From the NCBI RefSeq assembly GCF_026339935.1, contig NZ_JAPEPX010000001.1, positions 2,881,001 through 2,945,000 on the forward strand: 64,000 nt of DNA, given 5' to 3'. The stretch is from Streptomyces sp. NBC_01551. Lineage in GTDB: Bacteria > Actinomycetota > Actinomycetes > Streptomycetales > Streptomycetaceae. Shown here piece after piece: positions 43,812-51,942 of the stretch (positions are counted from its first letter, which is position 1; every line of letters starts with the position of its first letter). The notes below the pieces were generated by a model. It did not search any database, had not been told where the DNA came from, and saw only the letters and a program-made list of their open reading frames with translations. The position numbers and the translations under genes were made by a program.

Positions 43812-44702
43812 TCAGTCTTCCAAGACCGTGACGTCCAGCCCCTCCAGCCGGTCCGGGTCCGCCAGGATGTCGATCGCGACGATACGGTCGCCCACGATGG
43901 TGAAGCCCTGGACCGCCACCGCCTTGCCGCCCGGCGGGATCGTGACGACGCCCAGCGCCCCGTTGACCAGCGCGGGCCGCGCGTACGGCGCCAGCCGCTG
44001 GAAGGTGAGAGCCTGCCGGGCCACCGCCTCGGCGCCGAGCGCCGTCTCCCGCAGGTCCACCCGCAGGACGCAGTCCGGGTCGAGGACGGAGACCAGGTCC
44101 TCGAAGCTGCCGCCCCGAGCGGCCGTCAGGAACGCGCCCACGATCTCCTTCTGCCGCCCCCGGTCCGCGTCCGGGGCCGGCGCCTGCCCCCGCACCCGCC
44201 GCCGGGCGCGGCTGGCCAGCTGCCGGGTGGCCGCCGGGGTGCGCTCCACGATCGGCGCGATCTCGTCGAAGGGCACCCCGAACATGTCGTGCAGGACGAA
44301 CGACAGCCGCTCGGCGGGCGCCAGCTGCTCCAGCACGACGAGCAGCGCGAGGCCGACCGAGTCCGCGAGCAGCACCTCCTGCTCGGGGTCCAGCCCGTCC
44401 GGCGGGCTGAGCAGCGGCTCCGGGATGCCGACGGGCGTCTCCAGCGACTCCTCGCGGCGGGCCTTGCGCGAGCGCAGCTGGTCCAGGCAGACGCGGGCGA
44501 CGACGGTGGTCAGCCAGCCGCCCAGGTTCTCCACCTCGCTGGTGTCCGAGCGGTCGAGCCGGATCCAGGCCTCCTGCACGGCGTCCTCGGCCTCGGTCAG
44601 CGAGCCGAGCATCCGGTAGGCCACCGCCCGCAGGTGGGTGCGCTTCTCCTCGAAGCGCTCGGCCAGGAATTGGCTGTGGTCGGATCCGCTGCTGCCGGTC
44701 AT
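43812..44702 (-). CDS. ECF sigma factor with C-terminal SnoaL-like domain (SigJ/ECF41-like)
   Basis: 296 residues. Sigma region 2 (LRAVAYRMLGSLTEAEDAVQEAWIRLDRSD) and region 4 (LAPAERLSFVLHDMFGVPFDEIAPIVERTPAATRQLASRARRRV, in parts) flank a linker with VGIPEPLL, comparable with the conserved PEP motif of ECF41. A SnoaL-like NTF2 domain fills the last ~110 residues (EIVGAFLTAARGGSFEDLVSVLDPD). In this class the extra domain modulates the sigma factor directly instead of a separate anti-sigma factor. The DGGGR motif of classical ECF41 is not seen. GAGGGAA precedes the ATG at 44702. Confidence 0.87.
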   Translation of the reverse strand: MTGSSGSDHSQFLAERFEEKRTHLRAVAYRMLGSLTEAEDAVQEAWIRLDRSDTSEVENLGGWLTTVVARVCLDQLRSRKARREESLETPVGIPEPLLSPPDGLDPEQEVLLADSVGLALLVVLEQLAPAERLSFVLHDMFGVPFDEIAPIVERTPAATRQLASRARRRVRGQAPAPDADRGRQKEIVGAFLTAARGGSFEDLVSVLDPDCVLRVDLRETALGAEAVARQALTFQRLAPYARPALVNGALGVVTIPPGGKAVAVQGFTIVGDRIVAIDILADPDRLEGLDVTVLED

Positions 44703-44784
44703 CGTCGTGTTCCCTCGTCTCGTCCGCTCGTACGCACCCCTGCCCCCCTGACGGACCACGGCCCGCCGATGTGACGAGGCGGGG

Positions 44785-46029
44785 TCAGAAGATGTCCGGG
44801 CACCACGGCCGGCGCGCGGTACGGAACACCGCGTCCGCCAGCGCCAGCGCGCCCGGGCGCTCCTCGGCGATCAGGCCGAGCGCGCCCAGCCGGACCGCCG
44901 AGCCGTCCCCGAGGTAGAGGGAGCCCAGCGCGGCCACGTCGAGCCGCAGGTCGGCCGGCTCCTCGGTGGCCGCGCACCGCCCCGTTCCCGCGTCGAGCCG
45001 GTAGCGGCCGCCGGACAGCCCCGCCGGGTCGGTGACCTCCAGGACGAGGACGCCCGGCACCTCGTACGTGCGCGCGGACAGCGCCCGTACGACGTCCAGC
45101 ACCCGTACCCACAGGAAATCCGCGTGGGTGAGGACCCTGGCCGCGCGCGGATCGGGCAGCAGGCTCGGCACGAGGTCGTCGGTGGCGCGCAGGCCGGTGC
45201 GGATCTTGATCACCCAGTCGACCGAGCACAGGAAGTGCCACAGCGCCCGCTCCGCCTCCGGGGTCGCCGCGAGCAGCTCCTTGACCTGGAGGGTGTTCAG
45301 CGGGACCTTCGCGTCCGTCCAGTGGTCGTCGCACCGGTACGCGACCAGGCCGGCGACCTCGCCCGCGGCCGTCCGGTACACGGCGTACAGCTTCGGCTTG
45401 TACGGGCGGAACGAGTACGCCTCCACGCCCGTCGCCAGGCTCCACCAGAGGGCGTCGCGGCCGGTCGTGCCGTGCCGTGCCGACCGGATGCGCTCGTGCA
45501 GCGCGGGTCCGACCCGCCGGGCCCCGGCCGCGTCGACCAGCTCGATGGTGCCGCCGTCGGAGGGCACCGGGCGGCGCGGGTCCAGTCCGGTGCGCGGTAC
45601 GTCGATCTCCCATTCCGAGACGTACACGGCGGGCCCGTACCCGTAGCGCCCGTAGATCGGGTACTCGGCGGCGATCAGCGTCGAGAGCACGTCGCCGCGC
45701 TCCTTGGCGGCGCCGAGTTCGGCGGCCACCATGCGGGTCAGCAGGCCCCGGCGGCGGTGCGTGGGCAGCACGGTGACGTTGGTGACGGCGCTGGCCGCGA
45801 CGGTGGCGCCGCCCGGGACGGTGAGCTCCTGGGCGAACGACCGGAACGTGGCCACGCAGCCGCCGGTCGCCTCGTCGAAGGCGCCCTGGACGCGGGCGAG
45901 GTCGCTGGACGCGGCCCGCCGGGCGACGTCCTCGGGCGTCACCGGCTCCGCGCGCAGGAACCCCCTGTTCTGGGTCTGCATCCACTCGGGGAGTTCGCGG
46001 GCGGTGATCTGCCGGACGTCTGCGCTCAT
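44785..46029 (-). CDS. eis: Eis-family GNAT N-acetyltransferase
   Basis: 414 residues with tandem GNAT domains and a sterol-carrier-like C-terminal domain. The first GNAT has VTNVTVLPTHRRRGLLTRMVAAEL (acetyl-CoA loop), followed by AAEYPIYGRYGYGPAVYVSEWEI with the conserved catalytic Tyr. The chain ends WCPDIF; a C-terminal Phe whose carboxylate acts as base is a hallmark of Eis. Such enzymes acetylate several amines of aminoglycosides or lysines. The substrate here is unknown. The start at 46029 is the first ATG before the family N-terminus (ADVRQITARELPEWM). Confidence 0.9.
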   Translation of the reverse strand: MSADVRQITARELPEWMQTQNRGFLRAEPVTPEDVARRAASSDLARVQGAFDEATGGCVATFRSFAQELTVPGGATVAASAVTNVTVLPTHRRRGLLTRMVAAELGAAKERGDVLSTLIAAEYPIYGRYGYGPAVYVSEWEIDVPRTGLDPRRPVPSDGGTIELVDAAGARRVGPALHERIRSARHGTTGRDALWWSLATGVEAYSFRPYKPKLYAVYRTAAGEVAGLVAYRCDDHWTDAKVPLNTLQVKELLAATPEAERALWHFLCSVDWVIKIRTGLRATDDLVPSLLPDPRAARVLTHADFLWVRVLDVVRALSARTYEVPGVLVLEVTDPAGLSGGRYRLDAGTGRCAATEEPADLRLDVAALGSLYLGDGSAVRLGALGLIAEERPGALALADAVFRTARRPWCPDIF

Positions 46030-46148
46030 GACCGGCCAGGCTAATCGCCGCCCCGCCCCGAGTCCCCTGATTTTCCGGGGGCTTGGGGAGCCCTCGGAAC
46101 CCGAGGCGCCCGGGGCCCGGGAGCCTGGGGAGCGCGGCGGCCCGGCGG

Positions 46149-46775
46149 CTACGCCAGCAGGTCGTCCACTTGCGCCTCGCCCTCGCGGTAGCGCCGGGTG
46201 ATCTCCGCGCTGGAGTCGTCGGCCGTGCGCTGGAGCTGCTGGCGGCGCCGCGACACCTGCTGCTCGTACCGCACCAGCCGGCCCATCGCGGCGTGGAGTT
46301 CGGCGTCCGTGCGCGCGGCGAGGTCGGACAGCTCCACCTCCGCGAGCATCTCCGAGGCCAGCAGCCGGAACTCCTCGCTGTGCGGGGTGCCGAGCGTGAC
46401 GTGCCGGGCCGAGACGCTGCGCCGCGACGGCGCGTCCGCGAGGATCTCCGAGAGCCGCTCCACCACCGACTCGGGGTCCGCCGCCGAGGCCACCCCCGGC
46501 TCCTGCCCGGGCACCGTCGGCAGGTGCTCGCGGCGGCGGGCCAGTTCGGCGCGCAGGATGTCGATGCGGCCCTGGAGGAGCCTGCGGATGTAGCTCAGGT
46601 CGGCCTCGTCGCGCTGCGCGTCGCGGCGCAGGGCGCGCAGCTCCGGCAGGCCGAGCGCGGTGGCCGGGGTCAGCGGCTCCTGCGCGTCGCCGGTGCGCTG
46701 CGCGGGCGGTCGTACCGCGCCGGCGGGTACGGCGGTTGATGCGGGTGCAGGTACGGAGGTACCAGAGGTATTCAT
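46149..46775 (-). CDS. rsiG: c-di-GMP-dependent anti-sigma factor RsiG (AmfC)
   Basis: 208 residues: a disordered Pro/Ala N-terminus, then a long helical hairpin. Both copies of the signature E-x3-S-x2-R-x3-Q-x3-D are perfect: EADLSYIRRLLQGRID (~57-72) and EQQVSRRRQQLQRTAD (~171-186). Each binds one c-di-GMP; the loaded protein holds the sporulation sigma factor WhiG inactive until c-di-GMP falls. This is the AmfC protein of older Streptomyces literature. The ATG at 46775 is chosen; 46856 is a longer alternative with GGAGAG 7 nt upstream. whiG itself is not in the window. Confidence 0.93.
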   Translation of the reverse strand: MNTSGTSVPAPASTAVPAGAVRPPAQRTGDAQEPLTPATALGLPELRALRRDAQRDEADLSYIRRLLQGRIDILRAELARRREHLPTVPGQEPGVASAADPESVVERLSEILADAPSRRSVSARHVTLGTPHSEEFRLLASEMLAEVELSDLAARTDAELHAAMGRLVRYEQQVSRRRQQLQRTADDSSAEITRRYREGEAQVDDLLA

Positions 46776-46937
46776 ACGAACGGGTCCGTCCCCTCGACCG
46801 GTGAATGGGGTCTCCCCGGGGCCTGAGAGGCCGTGGGAAGCACCGCCTGCGTGCATGGTGCCACTCTCCGTGGTGCCGGTGCAGTCCCACTGCACCCGAT
46901 CGGCCCCGGACGGGTGCACGCCTGGTACACAGGTGGT

Positions 46938-47363
46938 ATGCGAGCAGTGGTGCAGAGGGTGGACGGCGCGAGCGTCGTGGTGGCCGGCGAGACGGTGGGC
47001 GAGATCGTCGGCGAGGGACTGTGCGTGCTGGTGGGGGTGACCCACGACGACACGCCGGAGAAGGCCGCGCTGATGGCGCGCAAGCTGTGGTCCGTACGGA
47101 TCCTGGAGGCGGAGAAGTCCTGCAGCGACGTGGACGCGCCGCTGCTGGTGATCTCCCAGTTCACGCTCTACGGGGACGCCCGCAAGGGCCGGCGCCCCAC
47201 CTGGAACGCGGCGGCGCCCGGGCCGGTGGCCGAGCCGCTGGTCGACGAGGTCGTGGCGCAGCTGCGGGCGCTGGGCGCGACGGTGGAGACGGGCCGGTTC
47301 GGCGCGGACATGCGGGTCTCGCTGACCAACCACGGCCCGTTCACCATCGTCATCGACGTCTAG
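46938..47363 (+). CDS. dtd: D-aminoacyl-tRNA deacylase
   Basis: 141 residues, complete. Starts [15 protein letters not shown]. The two active-site motifs are [19 protein letters not shown] (SQFTLYGD) and [12 protein letters not shown] (N-x-G-P-F/V-T). It hydrolyses D-amino acids and glycine wrongly attached to tRNA. TACACA lies 6 nt before the ATG without a ribosome site, suggesting a leaderless mRNA. It is divergent from rsiG and convergent with ygfZ. Confidence 0.95.
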   Translation: MRAVVQRVDGASVVVAGETVGEIVGEGLCVLVGVTHDDTPEKAALMARKLWSVRILEAEKSCSDVDAPLLVISQFTLYGDARKGRRPTWNAAAPGPVAEPLVDEVVAQLRALGATVETGRFGADMRVSLTNHGPFTIVIDV

Positions 47364-47381
47364 AGCGGCATCCGGGCGCCG

Positions 47382-48350
47382 TCACGGCGCGACGACGACC
47401 TCCTGCGCGGCGGCCGTCGTCCCGGCCAGCAGCGGGGCGTCCACCGGGACGTTCCGCTTGACCAGCGCCAGCGCGATCGGGCCGAGCTCGTGGTGGCGGA
47501 CGGCGGTGGTGACGAAGCCGAGCTGGCGGCCGCCCTCCCCGTCGGCGGCGAGCCGGATCGGCGTGCCGTGCGCCGGGAGCAGCACCTCGGAGCCGTCCAG
47601 GTGCAGGAAGACGAGGCGGCGCGGGGGCTTGCCCAGGTTGTGGACGCGGGCCACGGTCTCCTGGCCCCGGTAGCAGCCCTTCTGGAGGTGGACGGCGGTG
47701 CCGATCCAGCCCAGCTCGTGCGGGATGGTGCGGTGGTCGGTCTCCTGGCCCAGGCGCGGCCGGTGCGCCTCGACGCGCAGCGCCTCGTAGGCGAGGAGCC
47801 CGGCGGCCGGGCCGTGGCCGGCCGCGAAGGCCTCCAGCTCGGCGCGCGGCAGGAAGACGTCGCGGCCGTAGGGGGTTTCCCGTACGACGTGCTCCTTGGC
47901 GATCTCCGCGATGGAACCGGCCGGCAGGTGCACGACGGCGAAGTCCGCGGTGCGGTCGGCGACTTCGACGCGGTAGAAGAACTTCATCGACTCCAGGTAG
48001 GCGAGCAGCGCCTCCTGGGTGCCGGGCTCGACGTGCGCCCAGACCGTCTCGCCGTCGTCGACGAGGTACAGGGCGTGCTCGATGTGCCCGTTCGCGGAGA
48101 GGATCAGCGCCTCGGTGGCCTGCCCGACGGGCAGCTCGGTGAGGTGCTGGGTGAGCAGCAGGTGCAGCCAGCTGAGGCGTTCGGGGCCGCTGACGGTGAC
48201 GACGCCGCGGTGGGAGAGGTCGACGAAGCCGCGGCCGTCGGCGAGGGCGCGCTGTTCTCCGTACAGCTCGCCGTAGTGGGCGGCGACGCCCTCGTCACGG
48301 CCTTCGGCCGGGACGGCGCCGGGGAGATGGAGCAAGGGGCTGCTGGTCAT
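47382..48350 (-). CDS. ygfZ: YgfZ-type folate-binding Fe-S cluster assembly protein
   Basis: 322 residues. GcvT-like fold (FVDLSHRGVVTVSGPERLSWLHLLLTQHL) with the diagnostic YgfZ motif QKGCYRGQETVAR (K-G-C-Y-x-G-Q-E). It assists assembly or repair of iron-sulfur clusters in a folate-dependent way. TACGCT lies 7 nt before the ATG, so a leaderless message is likely. It sits next to the nickel-responsive regulator gene on the same strand. Confidence 0.92.
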   Translation of the reverse strand: MTSSPLLHLPGAVPAEGRDEGVAAHYGELYGEQRALADGRGFVDLSHRGVVTVSGPERLSWLHLLLTQHLTELPVGQATEALILSANGHIEHALYLVDDGETVWAHVEPGTQEALLAYLESMKFFYRVEVADRTADFAVVHLPAGSIAEIAKEHVVRETPYGRDVFLPRAELEAFAAGHGPAAGLLAYEALRVEAHRPRLGQETDHRTIPHELGWIGTAVHLQKGCYRGQETVARVHNLGKPPRRLVFLHLDGSEVLLPAHGTPIRLAADGEGGRQLGFVTTAVRHHELGPIALALVKRNVPVDAPLLAGTTAAAQEVVVAP

Positions 48351-48394
48351 GGCACCAAGCGTACGACCCCGCGCGGATCTCCCCCAGGGCTGCC

Positions 48395-48850
48395 CTAGGC
48401 CTGCCCGGCGCGGTGTTTCGCGGCGCACTTCTTGCAGAGGCCGAAGATCGCGAAGTGCTTCATGTCGGTCTCGAACCCGAAGGTGGCGCGCAGCTTCGCG
48501 GTGAAGTCGGACGCGATGTCGAGGTCCGCCTCGATCACGTCGGCGCACTCGCGGCAGACCAGGTGGATGTGGTGGTGCCGGTCGGCGAGGTGGTAGGTGG
48601 GCGCGCCGTGCCCGAGGTGGGCGTGCGAGACCAGCTTGAGCTCCTCCAGGAGCTCCAGCGTCCGGTACACGGTGGAGATGTTCACGCCGGAGGCCGTCTT
48701 GCGCACCTCGGCGAGGATCTCGTCCGGAGTGGCGTGCTCCAGGTGGTCTACGGCTTCGAGCACGAGCTGTCGCTGCGGTGTCAGCCGGTATCCGCGCTGC
48801 CGCAGGTCGCTCTTCCAGTCAGAGCCTTCGGTGTCCACGCTGCTGCCCAC
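48395..48850 (-). CDS. nur: Nickel-responsive Fur-family regulator Nur
   Basis: 151 residues. Winged helix (WKSDLRQRGYRLTPQRQLVL, STVYRTLELLEE) and metal-binding dimerisation domain. The Ni-site His set (H39, H92, H94, H96) and M-site set (H76, H78, H132) align with the residues known from S. coelicolor Nur, offset by six. Cys pairs CREC and CKKC are present as well. Nur represses sodF and nickel uptake when nickel is bound; neither target is in the window. A GTG at 48850 is used; an in-frame GTG at 48838 is an alternative. Confidence 0.93.
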   Translation of the reverse strand: MGSSVDTEGSDWKSDLRQRGYRLTPQRQLVLEAVDHLEHATPDEILAEVRKTASGVNISTVYRTLELLEELKLVSHAHLGHGAPTYHLADRHHHIHLVCRECADVIEADLDIASDFTAKLRATFGFETDMKHFAIFGLCKKCAAKHRAGQA

Positions 48851-48946
48851 CCGGCCAGTGTAAGCGCGCGAAGGGGACCCCGGTCCTGGCCGCGGTCCCC
48901 TTCTTGCACAGTCTGTGGATATCGCCCGGTACGGGCTCCGGTCGCC

Positions 48947-49519
48947 TCAGCGGAAGAACGCGATCCCGTCGTCCGGCATGTCGGGGAGGTTGCGTGCCAT
49001 CTCGGCGACCTCCTCGGGCGTGACGACCTTCTTGAGCTGGGCCGACATGTACGGGCGCAGCTCGACGTCCGGGGTGCTCTTCTCGCCGACCCACATCAGG
49101 TCGCCCTTGACGTAGCCGTAGAGACGCTTGCCGCCGCTGTACGGGCCGGAGGCCGCGGTGCGGGCGACCGCGTCGGTGACGATGTCGATCTGCGGCTTCT
49201 GGTCGGCGAGCGCGCCGTACCAGACCTCGACGACGCCCTGGTCGCGGACCATGACGATCTCGACCTGGCGGTCCTTGTCGATGCGCCAGTAGCCCGACTC
49301 GGACTCCAGCGGGCGCACCTTGTTGCCCTCGGCGTCGAGTGCCCAGGTGTGCGAGGTGTACTCCAGGAAGTCCCGGCCGTCGTGGCTGAAGACGACCTCC
49401 TGGCCGAAGTTGCACTTCTCCTCACCGGGGAAGTCGAAGACTCCCGCGCCCTCCCAGGTACCGAGGAGGAAGGCGAGCGGGACGAGGCCCGGGTTCAGGT
49501 CGGACGGGATCTGGATCAT
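48947..49519 (-). CDS. Nitrobindin/THAP4-like beta-barrel protein (FABP-like, DUF1794)
   Basis: 190 residues. The family motif G-x-W-x-G-x-G is FLLGTWEGAGVF, followed by a barrel of antiparallel strands (NFGQEVVFSHDGRDFLEYTSHTW). Heme nitrobindins have a proximal His in a C-terminal H-L-x-A-x-L segment. Here the equivalent part seems to be LRPYMSAQLKKV, without His, so heme binding is doubtful. It may bind another hydrophobic ligand. The ATG at 49519 has a weak ribosome site. nur lies downstream. Confidence 0.85.
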   Translation of the reverse strand: MIQIPSDLNPGLVPLAFLLGTWEGAGVFDFPGEEKCNFGQEVVFSHDGRDFLEYTSHTWALDAEGNKVRPLESESGYWRIDKDRQVEIVMVRDQGVVEVWYGALADQKPQIDIVTDAVARTAASGPYSGGKRLYGYVKGDLMWVGEKSTPDVELRPYMSAQLKKVVTPEEVAEMARNLPDMPDDGIAFFR

Positions 49520-49591
49520 GAATGGCTGCTCAGGCGATCTGTGGGGAGGGGTTCCGGAATCCGGGGCGTGCGGTGCGGCCGATCGGGGTGA

Positions 49592-49693
49592 TCAGCGCTG
49601 GCCCTGGTAGAGCTTCTTCACGGCCAGCCCGGTGAAGGCGAGGACGCCGACGCAGACCAGGACCAGCAGGGAGGTGAAGAATGCCTCAAGCAC
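49592..49693 (-). CDS. 33-residue single-pass membrane peptide
   Basis: A tiny gene from a GTG with GAGGAG 6 nt upstream. The peptide starts MLEAFFTSLLVLVCVGVL, continues with AFTGLAVKKLYQGQR and stops at 49592. It is one hydrophobic helix followed by a basic end, as in small membrane-protein subunits and regulators. GC3 bias is high. I recall similar small peptides in Streptomyces but no function. The neighbours are the nitrobindin-like and DUF3099 genes. Confidence 0.72.
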   Translation of the reverse strand: MLEAFFTSLLVLVCVGVLAFTGLAVKKLYQGQR

Positions 49694-49852
49694 GGTGTGC
49701 TCCTCGCGATGATGTGGGCTTGTACGGGGCCGGTCCCCAAGCCTACTGGCCCGGGGGCCGGTGCACTCCGTGAGGTGGGCCGTACGCCGTTCGTCAGCCC
49801 AGCAGCTGGTTCTGCCGGCGGTCGGTGCCGTCCGGCGCGGACTGGAGGGGGG

Positions 49853-50116
49853 CTAGTCCTCGTGACGCCGCTTCCCGTCCAGTTCGTCCCACCACTCGTC
49901 GGACTTCGGATCGCCCGAGGGGTCGTCCCACCAGCGGTCGTCCGGTCCGCGCCGGTTCGCGATCATCGCGGCGACCGGCGGGATGACCATGGCGACGACG
50001 CACAGGGCGACGGCCGCCTCCACCGACCACAGGCGCACGAAGGACCAGGCGGAGACGAAGAGGAACAGGCATCCGCCCATGAGCAGGAAGTAGACGCGGC
50101 GTCGCCGGGCGTACAT
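49853..50116 (-). CDS. DUF3099-type small membrane protein
   Basis: 87 residues from the ATG at 50116. A basic start (MYARRRRVYF) precedes two helices (LLMGGCLFLFVSAWSFVRLW and AAVALCVVAMVIPPVAAMIA). A conserved acidic, Trp-rich tail follows (DDRWWDDPSGDPKSDEWWDELDG). This matches DUF3099; function is unknown. TACGCT 6 nt before the ATG and an overlapping GGAGG mean either leaderless or SD-led translation. Confidence 0.8.
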   Translation of the reverse strand: MYARRRRVYFLLMGGCLFLFVSAWSFVRLWSVEAAVALCVVAMVIPPVAAMIANRRGPDDRWWDDPSGDPKSDEWWDELDGKRRHED

Positions 50117-50166
50117 ACCTCCAGCGTAGGGCCGCGACCGCCAAGCGGAAACGGGCGGGAACGGCG

Positions 50167-50220
50167 CGAAGGGCCGCACCCCGTTCCAGTGGCGTCCAAC
50201 CCCTGGGGTGCGGCCCTTCG
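50167..50220. terminator. Large-loop terminator before DUF1416
   Basis: CGAAGGGCCGCACCCC pairs perfectly over 16 bp with GGGGTGCGGCCCTTCG, with a 22-nt loop. It ends the DUF1416/sulfurtransferase operon on the minus strand. Confidence 0.85.
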
Positions 50221-50258
50221 GCCGGTTTCTCACGTCACGCGCGAGCGGTGCGCACCGC

Positions 50259-50549
50259 TCAGACGGCGATCGCCACGTCCGTCACGCCGCCGGCCTGGGC
50301 GACCACGACGGCGCGGTCGGCCTGGGCACCGGGGACGAGCGCCCGCAGCGTCCAGGTGCCGGTGGCCGCGTAGAAGCGGAACTGGCCGGTCGCCGTGGTG
50401 GGGACCTCGGCGGTGAACTCGCCGGTCGAGTCCAGCAGGCGGACGTAGCCGCTGACGGGCTCGCCGTTCTGGGTCACCTGGCCCTGGATGGCGGTCTCAC
50501 CCGGCTTGAGGGTCGCGAGGTCGGGCCCGCCGATCTGTGCTCCACACAT
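50259..50549 (-). CDS. DUF1416-type protein, sulfurtransferase partner
   Basis: 96 residues. Compact beta-sandwich (IQGQVTQNGEPVSGYVRLLDSTGEFTAEVPTTATGQFRFYA, in parts), as in transthyretin/carboxypeptidase-regulatory-like domains. MCGAQIGGPDLA with an early Cys is characteristic of actinobacterial DUF1416, which is usually encoded directly after the CysA sulfurtransferase, as here (51 nt). It is presumably co-transcribed and may accept sulfur at its Cys; this is inference. Confidence 0.85.
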   Translation of the reverse strand: MCGAQIGGPDLATLKPGETAIQGQVTQNGEPVSGYVRLLDSTGEFTAEVPTTATGQFRFYAATGTWTLRALVPGAQADRAVVVAQAGGVTDVAIAV

Positions 50550-50600
50550 GTTCTCTGTCCTGTCCTAGAGAGTCTGCTACGAGGGCGTCGCGTGCCCGGA

Positions 50601-51446
50601 TTACTTGTTGGCGCCGAGCTCGATCGGCACGCCGACGAGCGAGCCGTACTCGGTCCACGAACCGTCGTAGTTCTTGACGTTCTCCTGGCCCAGGAGCTCG
50701 TGCAGCACGAACCACGTGAGCGCGGAGCGCTCACCGATGCGGCAGTAGGCGATGGTGTCCTTCGCCAGGTCGACCTGCTCGGCCTCGTAGAGGGCGGTCA
50801 GCTCGTCGTCCGACTTGAACGTGCCGTCGTCGTTGGCGTTCTTCGACCACGGGATGTTGCGGGCGCTCGGCACGTGGCCGGGGCGCTGCGACTGCTCCTG
50901 CGGGAGGTGCGCCGGGGCGAGCAGCTTGCCGGAGAACTCGTCGGGCGAGCGGACGTCGACCAGGTTCAGCGAGCCGATCGCGGAGACGACGTCGTCGCGG
51001 AAGGCGCGGATGGAGGTGTCCTGGGCCTTGGCCTTGTACGCGGTGGCCGGGCGGTTCGGGACGTCCTTGCCGTCGACCAGGTCGCGGGAGTCGAGCTCCC
51101 ACTTCTTGCGGCCGCCGTCGAGGAGGCGGACGTCCTGGTGGCCGTAGAGCTTGAAGTACCAGTAGGCGTAGGACGCGAACCAGTTGTTGTTGCCGCCGTA
51201 GAGGACGACGGTGTCGTCGTTGGAGATGCCCTTGGCGGAGAGGAGCTTCTCGAAGCCCTCCTGGTCCACGAAGTCGCGGCGGACCGGGTCCTGGAGGTCC
51301 TGCTTCCAGTCGATCCGGACGGCGTTGGTGATGTGGTTCTTGTCGTACGCGGACGTGTCCTCGTCCACCTCGACGATCACGACGTTGGCGTCGTTCAGGT
51401 GGGCCTCGACCCAGTCGGCGTCTACGAGGACGTCGCTGCGGCTCAT
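50601..51446 (-). CDS. Thiosulfate sulfurtransferase (rhodanese), CysA/SseA type
   Basis: 281 residues with two rhodanese domains. The C-terminal active-site loop is YCRIGERSALTWF (Cys ~235, CRIGER form). The N-terminal inactive domain has VVLYGGNNNWFASYAYWYFKLYG. It moves sulfane sulfur from thiosulfate to cyanide or thiol acceptors in the cytoplasm. In S. coelicolor the corresponding gene is called cysA. GAGGAG precedes the ATG. A cysteine-containing leader peptide lies 250 nt upstream of its start. Confidence 0.93.
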   Translation of the reverse strand: MSRSDVLVDADWVEAHLNDANVVIVEVDEDTSAYDKNHITNAVRIDWKQDLQDPVRRDFVDQEGFEKLLSAKGISNDDTVVLYGGNNNWFASYAYWYFKLYGHQDVRLLDGGRKKWELDSRDLVDGKDVPNRPATAYKAKAQDTSIRAFRDDVVSAIGSLNLVDVRSPDEFSGKLLAPAHLPQEQSQRPGHVPSARNIPWSKNANDDGTFKSDDELTALYEAEQVDLAKDTIAYCRIGERSALTWFVLHELLGQENVKNYDGSWTEYGSLVGVPIELGANK

Positions 51447-51697
51447 GGTGTTCTCCTCCGGGGCAGTGGGCGGCGGGGCGGTGCTGGTGCTGCTGCGGGG
51501 TGGTGCGGGTGCGTGCCGCTCCGGATCGACCTCGGGGCACCCTGCGCGGGGAAAGGCGTCAGGGGCGGGAGGCGGGAGTCGTCACGCGGGATGGGCCTGG
51601 CAGGCCGTCGTCCGGATGGTGGAGCGGGATTCGTCGGTGCCGGGCTTCCGGGTTCCGCGGTGCGGGTTCCGGATGTCGCATGCGACGTGCTCACCTG

Positions 51698-51781
51698 TCA
51701 CATGGATCGACAGAGCATGGCGGCGACGCGACACAGGTCTACTGCCCGTCGCTTCGTGAGGTCCGCCTGCTGATGCTTCAT
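51698..51781 (-). CDS. Leaderless cysteine-codon leader peptide upstream of the sulfurtransferase
   Basis: 27 residues ending AVDLCRVAAMLCRSM and a TGA at 51698. The R(R/H)xVDLCR core with a second Cys is the pattern of short actinobacterial leader peptides found before sulfur genes. The ATG at 51781 is 8 nt after TACGAT on the minus strand, with GTGACA about 18 nt further upstream, so mRNA should begin at the ATG. Ribosome stalling at Cys codons when cysteine is scarce could control the downstream gene. A start 6 nt upstream (51787) is possible but too near the -10. Confidence 0.75.
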   Translation of the reverse strand: MKHQQADLTKRRAVDLCRVAAMLCRSM

Positions 51782-51942
51782 AGCCATGGATCGTAGGGAC
51801 GAACCGGCCGCCCTGTCACCGGTGTGTCATATTTCGAGACAGGATCGTCCGGATAGTGGGATCCGAGGCCCCGGAGAGGCCGTCGCGCCGCCTCCGGGAC
51901 TCCCCGCGCGGCCCGTCCTTCTGAGGATCGGACCGCACCGTC

